Source: Rhizopus sp. PT2906 (Eukaryota; Mucoromycota; Mucoromycetes; Mucorales; Rhizopodaceae). From it: a DNA stretch of 64,000 nt. The position numbers and the translations under genes were made by a program. The notes beneath the pieces are model-generated. The model searched no databases. It was not told the DNA's origin and saw only the letters and a program-made list of their open reading frames with translations. The stretch's first letter is position 1. Every line of letters starts with the position of its first letter. Location: NCBI GenBank assembly GCA_025529335.1, contig JAMYHX010000107.1, forward strand, positions 37,977 to 101,976, given 5' to 3'. Of the stretch, positions 43,699 to 55,900 are shown in pieces.

Positions 43699-46262
43699 AT
43701 GTCGGAAGTGAAAGGTATTGGCAGTTTTGGAAGCACAGCTCTCTTGGTATCATCGATGACTGTAAGTAAGAATACGATTTCTTGTAAAATGCTGATAACA
43801 GCCTTATAGGGGCCTGGTCTGTCTACTATCCCACCATTATTTCAACAAGTAAGTCAATGATGCTTCTGTCGACATAAGTTGCTAATATGTGCTCGTGTAG
43901 TCCGGTTGGGTTGCTCCTGTCTTCATTTTTATTATTTTAGCCATTCTTTCTGGTTGTTCTGCTCTCTTTGTATGTGAAGCATTGTCAAATATCAAAGGAA
44001 ATGAAAAGTTCCAGGTAGTGTATGATAGATTATTCAAAAGACATCAATTGATTTATCCTGTGTATAGTCAAAAGTTGAATTAACAACTATAGCACAAGTT
44101 TACCTCGGAAAAAAATACCACTATGTTTTCCAAATTCTATTGTATTTGGCACTTCAAGCTGTCAATGTTGCAAGTATTATTCTCGCTGCACAAGTATGTA
44201 ATTGTTCATTCTTTTTGATAACTAACACTCAATTATCATACAAGACATTTGACAGCATGTTTATTACCATATTCAAAGGTACTTGTGGTCTTGGTGTCTC
44301 TCCCGGTGGTTGGTTTTGTGTAAGTAATGCTACTGGTGCTGGTGGAAACTCCCCATTTCCATCTGAAGACTACTACATCTTTACATTCGGATTTCTCTTG
44401 ACAGCAGTATTGGTCATTCCTTTAGGATTTTTCAGCTTGGTTGAAAATATTGCTATTCAAATGACGTCCTTTATCATATTGACTGCCATTATAATACAAT
44501 GGTGCGTTGCCTTTTGCCAGGAAGGATTGAAACCAGAACTACTGCCTGCAAGCGGAGATAACTCTACAATGGTTCTAGGAATCGTTATTTTCAATTATAG
44601 TTACATAACAACAGTAATTATGTCCTTTGTTTTTGAATACTCTACATATCTAACTCTTTCTTGCATAGATTCCATCTTGGGTAAACAGCCTAAAGCCAAA
44701 TGTTAATATTCATAAATGCATGTGGATCTCTGTTGCTATTTCTACAATATTTTATCTCGTACTTGGTAAAATATACAAGCCATTTCAAACTTCATAGATA
44801 TTAACTATCATTTTTAGGTGTGCTTGGAGCAATGGCATATCAAATGACTGCATCCAGTGATATATTATCAATTCTTAGTCAAAATGGTAGTGTTTATTTT
44901 GTTTATGTATATGTAGTACTAATGTTACATTGTAGGCTCTACTGCTTCGTTAGTAACAGCATACCTTTTTCCTGTTTCTGCATTAGTCACTTCGATTCCA
45001 GTATTTACCATAGTCATCAGATCAAATTTTCTTAGAGGAGAAATCTGTAGTAGATCATGGGCAATATTTTGGTCAAACTTTCTGCCATGGATAGTTTGCA
45101 TGTATGTAATACGAGTATAAGAGAGTGATCATTCCTCGTACTAACAAAAAGTTTATATTAGTCCGCTCCAAACAAAAGACTACATTGGTACAATACAAAA
45201 TTGGAGCAGCTTGTTTTTTCAATCAGTAATATTCTTTCGTTCCTTTTAAAACATACTAACTCTGTTCTTTACTTTTGACAGACTGTAAACTTTATTTTAC
45301 CTTTTATCCTTTACTTTGTTTCAAGAAAATATGAAGCAACAGTAGAACCAATTGTGTCTGACAATGATGATCAAGATCTAAAATCAACCTCACCTATACC
45401 TCCACACTTGAAAAGTCCTTCGTCAGCCATAAAGCATCCTGATAACAACGACGTTCGCATGTATAACCCAGAAGACAATTATTCTATTTCAATCCGAAGA
45501 TCAAGTATAAAGCATTCAAGAGCAAGTCATGTCGAGAATTCAGTAATTGTATATTCCCCTAATATGGATAAATCCATGGTACCTGCCATTATCTACAGCG
45601 ATGTAGCATCTATTGATGATCAAAAAGGATCAAATATACTCAACTCACCAGGCAGCAAGCCTATTACGCATTCACCTAATGGCCATTTGAAACCTCTACA
45701 TCCAAATCAATCTCTATCTACCCCTTCCTCCAACACAGTGATCAGCCAAAGTGGGGCTATAAATGGCTTGGGCATCTCACATCCTACTTACGAAAATGAT
45801 AGACTTACCAAGAACACAAAGGAGTCTAGTCCACAGCTCCCAAGAAGTACACTATCACCAACCAGTGCTCCAAATAGTCCACCCTGCATGTCTCCAAAAT
45901 ATAAGCATAAAGATGGTACATCTCCCAATATAGATATGCTCGCTGTACCAACAACACCAGAAATAAGCCATGCATCAACACCAGGTTCACCATCAATAAG
46001 GTCATTCCGACGCTCATCCATGCTTACAAGTGCCCTTTCCTTTAGATCTTCTGTGGTTGCACCTGAAGGCGCTGCAGTTATACACGTTGAAAAGAAAGAA
46101 GACAGTGAGAATGATGATCGATTTATAGCGTTCAAAACTACACGATGGTTCAACCCATTTTATTTGGCCATCGTTGTATGCACAGCGTTGACAATTGCCA
46201 TCGTATTCATGATAATATACGATTTAGTTATGTTGGGTAGGGGAGATGATGTCTTTGCATAG
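43699..46262 (+). CDS. AAAP-type amino-acid transporter with long cytosolic insert
   Basis: A multi-pass permease. Exons 43699-43761, 43810-43848, 43901-44014, 44068-44193, 44245-44613, 44669-44765, 44818-44886, 44936-45101, 45162-45225 and 45282-46262 give 695 residues. The N-terminal GSTALLVSSMTGPGLSTIPP corresponds to the unwound first helix (x-x-GPG) of the APC superfamily. At least nine hydrophobic segments follow, including VFIFIILAILSGCSALFVCE, FGFLLTAVLVIPLGFFSLVE and TVNFILPFILYFVSRKY. After the last one is an unusual Ser/Pro-rich tail of about 270 residues with phosphorylation-like SP/TP sites. A final segment, FYLAIVVCTALTIAIVFMII, lies near the C-terminus. The GTAATT intron after SYITT joins to IPSWVNSLKP, typical of AAAP. 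Vacuolar or plasma-membrane location and substrate cannot be told. Intron 44194-44244 is 51 bases without a stop. Confidence 0.85.
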
Positions 46263-46535
46263 AGCAAGAGGTGTCTTTAAGCCATTGTCTATCCTGTATA
46301 ATATAAAGTAAACATTTACAATAAATATACTCATGCCATGTCTGTTGTCTTTCTCTCTATCAACTGAACTTTAGCAAATAAGGTAGCGTCAGATATCAGC
46401 AATATTTATACAGAGCGTCTCTTCATTCACTTGTTCTTCTCTGACTTTAGCAAAAATAATGATTGTTAGCAGTCAACTCTTTATTATTTTAAATACTATA
46501 TTTTCTTCAAGCAACAAACAACTACTATCAATTCA

Positions 46536-47777
46536 ATGACCAATAATCGATCTTCTCGTGCTCATTCTCGCCCTTCTAGGGACAATTTCCCTCACGAGGA
46601 CTCTGCCGGCAACAGTAGCCAGGCCATCGCTGAGGAAAACGCTGTAATGGCTGAAATCAGACGTGAGTTCTATGAGGAAGAGGCGCAAAAAATACTCATT
46701 AAGAATTCCAGTTCGAGTTCTAACAGCATGAGCAGATTCAAAAATGAGCTTGCTCGTTGGGAATCTCTTTACATTCAGTCAGCTGAAAGGATGGAGGAAG
46801 TCATCCTCGCTAAATTAGATGAAAGCGACAGTGGCAAATATAAAGAGATTGATGAGAAAATCTCCTGCATTCGTAGAATAATTGTCATCATTGAGGAGCG
46901 TATTGCTCAAGCCCAGAAATATTGGAACAGCAGCCGCCAAACCAAGTCAGTTAAACAACAATCAGCTACAGCCAATGTTTTCAAGCCTGATGTACCCATG
47001 GAAGATATTCCATCTTTTCGGGTGCTCGACATCGCTTCCTACAATATCAACTATTATGACCAAGACGAAGCGCTTCCTGAAATCGATAACAAAAACATGT
47101 TTAAGACGGTACGCGACTTCTTAATTAGGTTTGAGGTGATATTGGATTACTTTCGCGTCGATATCGAGAATGATTGGTATAGATACCGGAAATTGGCAAT
47201 CTACAACGGCCAAGATGAACGCAGTATCAATTGATTTAATCGCAACAGCCAGTCTAGCGATTTTAAGACTTCCAAGTGGAAGCACATCCGAGAACTCCTC
47301 ATTAGCAAGTTTGGGCAAATCATCACCTACAAAGACTACAGGGAGGAACTGTTCAAATGCAGACAGCTTAATGGTGAATATTTACACACCTATATGGACA
47401 GGTACATCGATCTAATAGTGGAGGCCGAATTCGAGGACACAGTATTTCTCGTCCACTGCTTCTTGCATTTGCTCCTTGACCCAGTGCGCGAATGCGTTAT
47501 CAAGAAGCTTGCTGCTATCAGAAAAGAAGAAGAAACTGCATCTAATGGCTGCTACACCACTGTGTATGACACTCTGGCACAAGTGCAGGTAATTTTTGAA
47601 AGGGAGAAGAGATTTTTCAACGATGAGCTAGATAAGATATTTCCCTTGATCGAGGAGAGCAAATCGCCGAGATCAAGAAACAGAAAACGTACTGCAGCAA
47701 ATCGCAACCATCGCAAGTCAAGCCACAAACACCAACGGCCTGATCGAGAACAATACCAAGGAATGTTATATGAATAA
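46536..47777 (+). pseudogene. retrotransposon gag-like gene with one internal TGA
   Basis: One frame runs from ATG 46536 to the stop at 47775-47777, interrupted only by TGA at 47232-47234. It totals 414 codons. The N-terminal 110 residues are charged and coiled (EENAVMAEIRREFYEEEAQK). The middle (PSFRVLDIASYNINYYDQDE, VRDFLIRFEVILDYFRVDIE, then after the TGA KWKHIRELLISKFGQIITYK and YREELFKCRQLNGEYLHTYM) has the helix pattern of Ty3/gypsy-type gag capsids: a target-domain FE..L, then W..L...F...F, then a Q..GE....Y..R.. motif. The C-terminus is basic (RSRNRKRTAANRNHRKSSHK) without a CCHC knuckle. I see no protease or reverse transcriptase downstream and no terminal repeats. It may be a decayed element or a domesticated gag. 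Confidence 0.6.
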
Positions 47778-49428
47778 ATACACACTGGTTTAAAGGCACC
47801 CAAAAACTAGACTGGTTCATTTTTTCTAAGTACGCACAATATAAATCATAAAAAAGTTGAGCCTCAATCTGTTGTAGTCTTTGCACAAAAGAGTGCCGAC
47901 ATCCTCGGTTGGTCTTTGATTGGTGGAAAGCTCATACGTGGCCTTTGTAAGGTATCGAGTGCTCATACTTGGCCTCTGTTTACTACAGATCGCCATGTCA
48001 CAAGTTATCTTGGCTTCATGCCATTCTTTAAAACATCCATTCTTTTCTTTTCCAAGCTTACAGTTGATTTGGATCAGCCTCACGGCTACAAAAGTTTGAA
48101 AAGAAGTTCAAAGGTTGGCTGGACTAATCGAATTTACAGACTGCACCAGTTATCTCTGTTCACACACCTTTTTCACAGATTTCATGTTGCAACTGACACA
48201 AGTGCTACTGTTATTGTCGGCATCCTCTATCAAATTATCAACATCGCCATGATTCCACGAAAGGTGTCTCCTCTTGAACGCAACTATAGCACTACTAAAC
48301 GTAATTACTTGCGGTGGTATATTCTTTTCTCAAGTTCCATAAGTGGTTGTATCTTATTCCTTCCACACTCTATACTGAGCATAGAAGCTTGATATATTTG
48401 AACACTCAAGAATATCCAATGCACTTATATTGGGATAGTGAGAATTTAAAAAAGAGTTGGTTTTACCAAAGAAGTCTCCTTTTAACCTTGTTGACAAGCC
48501 ACGTTCTACTGAGATTTATGAAGCAATAAACTTTTTTTCTAGCCTGTTTGACTTTTAGACCCTTTATTGAATCACGATAATATTGCAAATGCTTTGTAAC
48601 GGTGTCCAACAGAAAGGGAAACACTCTGAAGTTAATCATTGACTTCTTCGTCAAAGCTGGTAAGTGATATACGAGTTGGATGGCCTTCTCTTACTTAATT
48701 TTGGAATTAGGAGCCCATCCATTCCAAGAACTTTAGGGACCTGGTTACTAGTGCTTGCACCAATACCATCGAAGGTAAACATAGCAGATACAGCTCGCTG
48801 TCTGTTCACGGAACTAATCAGATCTTGATAGGAACGGGGAATGGCATAAAGATGCATGTCCCTTACAGCCACCGTACGGAAAGATCAATGCCATGGAAGC
48901 TTGTGGAGTTTATCTGGCGCCGCAAACACTCTGGGAATTACTGGGAGCGTTAATGAAAAGCCTCTCCGAGGTTTCTTTCACCCCTTCTGATGATAGTGAT
49001 AGGGGTGACCTTGCTTCCTTACTGACACTGTTACTTATATACTTTGATTAAAACAATAAAGCGGTAATAGCTAATCATTACTGTTTTATTACGTTGAGAG
49101 AGAAGGAGGCCCATGTTGAGGATATATTGAGAACTATCTACAAATATCTGACATTATCTATCATTTGAGACTGAATAAATATAGAATTTTTATACTCAAA
49201 TTCCCCGGGCAAGTTCAACAAGTTGGGGTGTATAATGTGATGGGAGTGGAAAGGTGCTGGTGGTTGAAGGGAAAAGCATGCAATCTAATGGGGTGGGTGG
49301 GTAGAGGGAGATAAACTAATCATTATAATTGGTAGGCTAAGACTTGGTGGTGTCAGGGTTCATTTCCAACGACCAACAACCGAGAACCATAGAAAGCGGC
49401 ATTAAAACCCTCAAGAGCAAGCTACTGA
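47778..49428. other. 1.65-kb region of decayed coding sequence
   Basis: Both strands carry broken frames without family assignment. On the minus strand: 48872-48651 (VRDMHLYAIPRSYQDLISSV...), 48654-48463, and a stretch ending NNSSTCVSCNMKSVKKVCEQ near 48190 with two Cys pairs. On the + strand: a frame through 48860-49050 (HRTERSMPWKLVEFIWRRKH, then a DDSD acidic end) stops near 49051. These look like remnants of one or more transposons, but the evidence is weak. Bases 49240-49320 are G-rich. Confidence 0.35.
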
Positions 49429-49502
49429 GAGCGGCTCCGTGGGATCCGAATGCAGAGCTTTGGCTTCAAATCATAGATTTTTGACTACTGAGCTAGGGGC
49501 AT
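49429..49502 (-). repeat. tRNA-like sequence with pol III A and B boxes (SINE head or tRNA fossil)
   Basis: On the minus strand the sequence starts TGCCCCTAGCTCAGTAGTC, where TAGCTCAGTAG fits the A box (TRGCNNAGYNG). About 40 bases on, GCATTCGGATCCC fits the B box (GGTTCGANTCC) with small changes. The spacing is that of a tRNA. The acceptor stem does not close (TGCCCCT against ACGGAGC), so it is not a functional tRNA gene. It lies about 30 bases from dispersed repeat copy B. Confidence 0.45.
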
Positions 49503-49528
49503 AGGTCTCCTAGACTTTGTATATACTT

Positions 49529-50240
49529 TTTTCAGAAATTATTTGTACACATTACAAGATCAATAACAATTAAACACCTGGTGTCTTTTTTATTATTTAA
49601 AAAGACAACATATAATACATAAAATGAGCTCGATATTTTTGAGTACAAGATAAATGTGGTCAAGACTTTATAACAAAATGAAAAGTTGTTAGAGAACTCG
49701 TTTAAATAGCCTGATCTTGTCTTCTCTTTTTCTTTTCTTTTCTTCTTTGGACCAAAAAATAAGACCAGCTATTCCCCAGCTAGCCCTAAGGTATGTTATA
49801 TTCTTTACTCTTGTAAGAAACTAATATGTAGTGTTATAGATCATAAAATCGAAAACAGTAGCCGGTGCTAGCTGGGGGATAGTTTGGTTCTTACCAAACT
49901 TTGTCCCATCCGCTCTCTTCCTTGCTCTCTTTCTCTCTTCTTTGCTTGCTCTCTCTCTCGCTCTCTTTCTCTTCTTTGTCTGGGCTGGTTATCGCCAGCC
50001 CATCCACAGTACACTTCGGGTACCAATAATCTCTTTATATGTTTACTCACTTTTCTTATTTCTCTTTTTTCTCTTATAAATCCTCCTCTTTATAATGTAA
50101 GTATTTAATATCAATGTAAATAACTGATTTACTAATCATTTTCTTTACTCATCCTTTTGCTTCTGATGGGCTTTCTTTTAATATTATTTGCTGTCTCATT
50201 TTGTTGTCTGAAATATCATTTTTCTATCAGTATGTGAATA
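49529..50240 (+). repeat. dispersed repeat, copy B, interrupted by about 400 bases
   Basis: Matches copy A (34615-34917) from TTCAGAAATTATT.GTACA to CCAGCTAGC.CTA near 49790, and again from TGTTGTCTGAAAT to CTATCAG.GTG.GAATAA at 50200-50240. The middle 400 bases are absent from copy A. That insert contains a CT-rich tract (49910-49980), a near-perfect inverted match to the end of the first half (GCTAGCTGGGGGATAG at 49868) and an 8-bp perfect hairpin at 49981-50002. Confidence 0.65.
49981..50002 (+). other. perfect 8-bp stem-loop
   Basis: TGGGCTGG, loop TTATCG, CCAGCCCA: a GC-rich hairpin in an AT-rich, CT-tract neighbourhood inside the insert of repeat copy B. No terminator or known RNA family is implied; it may be part of a mobile repeat end. 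Confidence 0.5.
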
Positions 50241-51403
50241 AAATGTAAAGTGTAATGGCTAATAATGAATCATGGATCTCACACGTATATTTTCGTTTGT
50301 TTTCCTTTTCATGAATCATCATCAAACTTTGGGTTGTGTTATGAAATCATTTTCTTAATACATGCATGCATAATACGTATAGCAGATAAGTTTTCTACTT
50401 TTCGCATGTGAAAATAAATACAAAATGATGCATTTCTTGAGATAATTATCATGGTTTTTTATTTTTGGTTGCATTTTATAAACAGTGATATAGAACATTG
50501 CTTTAGATCGACTGTTCATTTATGAGTAAAGTGTAGGGCAAATCATAATGAAGCGTAATTGCATTTATGTTAAAAGAAAAGAGGAAGAGCAGAAGACCAA
50601 TCGGATGACTTAAATTGTGACATATATATGTATTCCATTAAGCCCCATAGTCCTTTGAGAGGTCGTTCATGAGGCTACTTGTTAAAGTTCGATCATATTG
50701 TAATACAGACTTGCCGTTATTTCATCAAATGGAGCGTAATTTGAAAGAATAGGTGGTCGTACTACCAAAAGATGAAACAGATGAGAAAGGACGTGTTTTA
50801 TTGACAATAGGAATATGCTACAATATGCTTTATTCTCGAGTAAAACAAACAAGATAGGATAGGGTTTTAAAGTTCAAATAGATCAACAGTGAGCTCTTTT
50901 GTTTATGCTTCAGTTTTAGACAAATAAAGATGAAAATAATAAAAAAGAAGTGGAGATGAATACACTCATCTGGTGGACATACGATTTTTTATTTCATCAG
51001 ATGACCCTTCCTTGAGTAAATTACTCCAAAGACTTTTTTCCTATTTCATTCGTACCATTTATGTCCAACTTTTTTCATACAAACAAGAAGGACTCAAGCT
51101 GAATTTTATTTACAACTTGATTCTTTAACAAAGCATAAATATAAAAGGACCTTTGTGAATCTCTTTGAAGTTTGAGTGTGTTGTATTACACAATTTTTCA
51201 AAGCATGATCAATACTGAAACAATATTGATGTAGACAGCCTTTTATGTGCTTTTGTGTGTGTGTACTGTATCAAGCCTTCAGGGTTTTGTACTCTTTTGA
51301 ACAGATGACTAACCCTATTCCTGTATTTAAAAATGTCTGAATAAAAACCGTCGTCATTCTTTAGTAATTTTAATCTTTTTTTTTTCGTAACTTTATTATT
51401 TCC
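50241..51403. other. 1.16-kb intergenic region
   Basis: AT-rich, with TATATATG near 50628 and a (GT)n stretch near 51254. No gene or RNA is recognised. The last 60 bases form a pyrimidine-rich leader for the gene at 51404. Confidence 0.4.
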
Positions 51404-52856
51404 ATGATATCTGTTGATGCTCCTTCTTCACCCCCTTTATCGCCAAAATCATCTCAGTCAAAAGACTTTCCAGAGTGGTCATCTCCATTTTTAAATGCTT
51501 ATGAGAATACAGACAAGAAGATGGAAGGTACCTTTAATCTTTATCGGATAATTCTAGATCAACTATAATAATAGATTAATGTATAGCATTTTCATATACT
51601 GATGGCCCCAACATTGCCCCATACCCAACCCCATGTAACTCGAAAACCATTTTGGACGAGAAAAAAAAATATCATAATGATGAGGATCAAAAGGTGATTG
51701 CAGACTTGGAAGAAGAAACAGTAAAATTATCAAAAGAACTAGAAAAGATCGTTTCAAACAATAAAAAACAAGAGCATATCAACAAGAAAAAGATTCAAAT
51801 ACTGGAAAACGAAAATATGTTTTTACAAGAGAATCTGATGGATGCTACCTTAAAAATTGAAAATCTTCAGCATAAAACTCAACTCTATTCTGAAATACCT
51901 AAAAATGGTAATTACACAAGCGTCTCATTGTTACTGCAAAAACACCTAATCCCCTACTACCATGCATAGATACCTTTGATCAAAATCTAAAAGAAATGCT
52001 ATTCTGTAAGATGGAAGAGCTACAGGAGGAAAGCGGACAAGTGGCTGAATCAAAATCACAGCTAGAAAGCGAATTTAAGGCTGCCACAAAGGATTTATAT
52101 GATCTAAGACAGAAGTTTTATCAGTCTCAGCTCATGATGTCTGAACATGAGCAATTGCTTAATGACTTTAAGCTACAACAGCAACACATAGATGAACTCA
52201 ATTCATCACTTGAGAACTGTCAAGATGTTATCGCTCGATTACGAGATGATGGTTTACTTGCAACAGGAAATGCGTTGTCTATCATAAGTAGCGATAACAA
52301 TGAATTGTTGCACAATAGTAATAGTAGTAGCAGATCACCCTCATTCTTACAGCATGTGGAAGACATTAGAATACAAAACAACTTATTTACAGAATTAGGC
52401 AACGCACAGGGGAAAGATAGTTCTCAGCTATCCTTTGATAGTGTTGCAATGGAGAAAGATAAAGAGAATCTGCTGTCGACATTGTCCATATACAACCAAT
52501 CACCAGACTGCAACTCTGCTATAGAATCCATCGTGGTAAATGCTGCTATATTGGATGTTGATACGATCAACGAGGTACTAGAGCGACTAAAAACTCTAGA
52601 GACTAAGTACAGACCCGAACAACCATTGAAGAAGGAAGCATCGCCTTCAGTTCCACCTTCAGTCATCAGTAACCGGACAAAGGTTATTAACGGTACACTA
52701 ACCGCACGGAAAGAAGAAATGGCACATACAACTGGCTTCATAAAGAGACTGATATACGCTCTTTGGCGCTGGCTAAAATTTACAGTTATCATGATTGTTG
52801 CTCTGTACTTTAGCATTAAGGAGGGCCCTGATGGCCTTGTAGATAATAAGCTTTAA
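51404..52856 (+). CDS. coiled-coil protein with C-terminal membrane anchor, function unknown
   Basis: Exons 51404-51527, 51587-51907 and 51970-52856 give 443 residues. I do not recognise the family. The N-terminus is Ser/Pro-rich (PSSPPLSPKSSQS). Residues of about 65-145 and 150-230 form long coiled coils (VIADLEEETVKLSKELEKIV, QINKKKIQILENEN-type heptads, then MEELQEESGQVAESKSQLES and further). A Ser/Asn-rich linker follows, then a helix (NEVLERLKTLETKYRPE), then a basic-aromatic segment and a single hydrophobic stretch (LKFTVIMIVALYFSI) about 15 residues from the end. A tail-anchored coiled-coil protein of this kind could be an organelle tether or a nuclear-envelope or Golgi adaptor; which one cannot be told. 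It converges with NUP133, with stops about 105 bases apart. Confidence 0.75.
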
Positions 52857-52960
52857 CAAAAGATTGTATATCAATTATTGTTCTTTACGTGTTTATATTT
52901 GGCAAGAAAAAGTTTGTAAAAAAAAAAATAAAATATTGTCGAGAATGACATTTGTTCATG

Positions 52961-55900
52961 TTAAACCTTTGCAGTTCTTGCTTCAGATATAATTTCTTGA
53001 GGGATACCAACTTCTGTAAGTGTCGATATAACAAATTCATCTTTGAATTCTTCAGGATATGCTTGACAATGAGCATCTAGGATATGTACCAACATAACTA
53101 ATGTATCATGTTAATATATCTATAGATCTAATCAATAAAGAATAAACTTACACACAGGATATGAAGCAATTGAAGGATAGAGATCTTTGCCCATTGTTAT
53201 TAATTTATTCCTCAATGCATTACTGTCTTTATCTATTAAAAAAAAAAGATTAAAATGACCTATTGGACGCCTTTTATCCGTTTACACTTACTTTCTTTAA
53301 CTATCCTTTCCCAAGCCAATTGTGCGTATTTCCAGTCATACAATTCCATAAAATCCATCAAATATAGAGCTTCCTCATACAAGTTTTGCGGAAGTGCAAT
53401 GTTATGATAAAGTTCTTTGGCAGGTTTCAAAACGTCGTTTAATGACTGCACTAAGCTTATGCTATCGCTCTCATGTCGCTGTTGCAGCACATTGCGAATC
53501 TTGGTTTGAATGGTCGCTTCTTTGTACAATGCCAGTAATTCTTGCTTCTCGCCGTTAGAGATATCTGCAGACTTGTCCATGAGATCACATGCTCTTTCTA
53601 AATAGTGTACTCGTTTGTCCAAGTCGACATTCCTTGTTACAGTAGATAGTCGTTTCAAAGCTACAATAGCATCATAATATTCACTTCGGTACGTATAGTA
53701 CTCGAACAGATAATGATAACCTACGCTTTCGGGCAATTTTGTTGTAAAAAATTGAACAAGGTGAGGTGTTGTAAGAGTAACTAGCGCTCGTTCCTGCTTA
53801 TTGTCTATCAACCATTGGTAAATTATTTCATGATAATTTTCTTCGTCAAGTAGGTCGAGTGACTCTTGTAAGATTACTCGCAGACGCTCTTCTGGTTCGT
53901 CAAAGGCTGATCTTAATGTGTCATATATAAGTTCATATATTTGTGTCTTTTGATCTGAATTCACTAGCTGATATTTTGCTAATACTAATTTCATAGATTC
54001 AATATTTCCCCTTAAGGCGCAGTACTTGCTGCATAGTTCTTTTAGCTGATCTAATGAAATCAGTTCAATTATCTTCTTAAAGTGCGTGAGGGACTGATCC
54101 AGTTCACGCTCTTTGTTCAACTCAACTTCAGCACGCCGTAAGGATTCTAGTCCCTATAAGATATATTAGCTTTGTGCCCAACCTAGTTGTAGAGATATTA
54201 TATATGCCTTATAAAATATTATATTGCTTTCTCCTAGTAAAGATCTACAATTTTCAAATAGGTATGGAGTAAGGGTAAGTTGGCTGTGGCTTGAATATGA
54301 TATCTCGAGTAGCTCAATACAGGCAACGACAACATTCTTTGCTGCAAAAGCTCCTTTTTCTGTTGAAACAAGCTTTTCAAAAGTCAATGGAGCATAATCT
54401 ACAAGCTTTTTCCTATATATTGTGTTGGTAACACCTTTGGATTAGCATCTACAAGTATTAATAAAAAAAAAAGATCTACCTGGCCGCTTCATTTCGTAAG
54501 CAGACTTCATAAATAAATTGAACCAGGCGCACTCCTTCCTTGCATCGTATGGTGTAGGCAAGTAAGTCGTTCTAAGGGAGGCAACATTACATATATTGTA
54601 GTATGTTATATATCGATGACTTACACTGATATTAATTCTTGCTTGTTGCAGGAATGAATGTAACTTTTCAAGCTGATCTGCTACAAAATTAAATGCGTCG
54701 AGTGGTACACTACAAAGACTAACATGAGCATTCATACTATAATACAAGTCATCTTATACTGACTCTTCTGCCAAAATATCCACGGTTCGGATGTCTTTGA
54801 GTAATCTTGAGATGTATAATAATAACCCATTATCCACTGAAGGATATTCGTAAAGAAACGAGGTTGCTTCACGGTTATGCGCAGGTGATATAATGCTGGT
54901 AAATAGACACAAGGCTAATGTTTCGTCGACGCCATATTTTTCAGTAAACTCTATGATTGCTGAAGGATTTCCCTTTGCTAATAGGGTGCTAAACTGCTCA
55001 ATTAATCGCTGCTCTTTATAAAAAGTAACGCCGTTTTTGTTGAGTGCTAGGAGTTGACGCTGTGGCTTGCCAGATGCTTCGATTATATTCTCAATGTAAC
55101 GTCCTGGTGTGTTTAACTCACTTTCCATAATCATGAGCGTGTCATTTAATTTTTCTGCATAAAAGTCTTCGTTGAATACCTAAAGAGAACATTAGTTACT
55201 TTCAGACAGGTGCGTACACATTACGCATATGCCTACCGGTTGGGTTTGGGCGGTTTTTGTCAGAGCGGTGCGAGTCAAAAGAAGGTAATTATCAGAGGAT
55301 TTACTAACAATAGCCGCAAAGACGCCTGAGCCATAAAAGCTGTGTTGCAAGGCCTCATTAGTGAATTGATTGAACAACAGTGATCCTAGTATGGGTGGCG
55401 CCAATCTTTCATGAACCACTCCAATACCACTTGCTTTGTTTGAAAGATAGTATCTGTTCCCTTTTCTGTCAATAGCGATAAGATCTATAATTCTTGATTC
55501 AGATGTGGGCACTAATTGAATGTCTTCCACCATGGTAGCCTTAAATTTATGCCCATAAACAAAGTTATTTCCTTGAATATCGACAGCTTGGATAGTCGAA
55601 TCCTTCAATAAGATGTAGAGGGTTTTTTCTTCATTATTCAGTGCTATTTTCTTAACGGGAACTACAAAAAATAGTATCAGGTTTAACTTTTGGTGTTTGT
55701 GCTTACTGAGCAATTTACTTACCTTCAGGAACCGACTTTACAAATAGAGACAATAATCTAAAGTAGGATTGTTCCGTGATACATGTGAACTTTTTGATTC
55801 CAACCGCTAATCCATTACTGTCACGATCTATATTCAGCTCATAAAGGTGACCATCATCTCCCTGCATGAATGTTCTTCCAGTGTCAGTATTGAGAATATT

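Noticed and set aside
46263..46535. Possible long terminal repeat upstream of the gag-like gene
   Set aside because: No matching sequence found after 47777, and no TG...CA pair with a primer-binding site visible.
47916..48392. 159-codon + strand frame after the gag-like gene, considered as a pol fragment
   Set aside because: No protease, reverse transcriptase, RNase H or integrase motif can be seen; overlapping minus-strand frames have equal claim.
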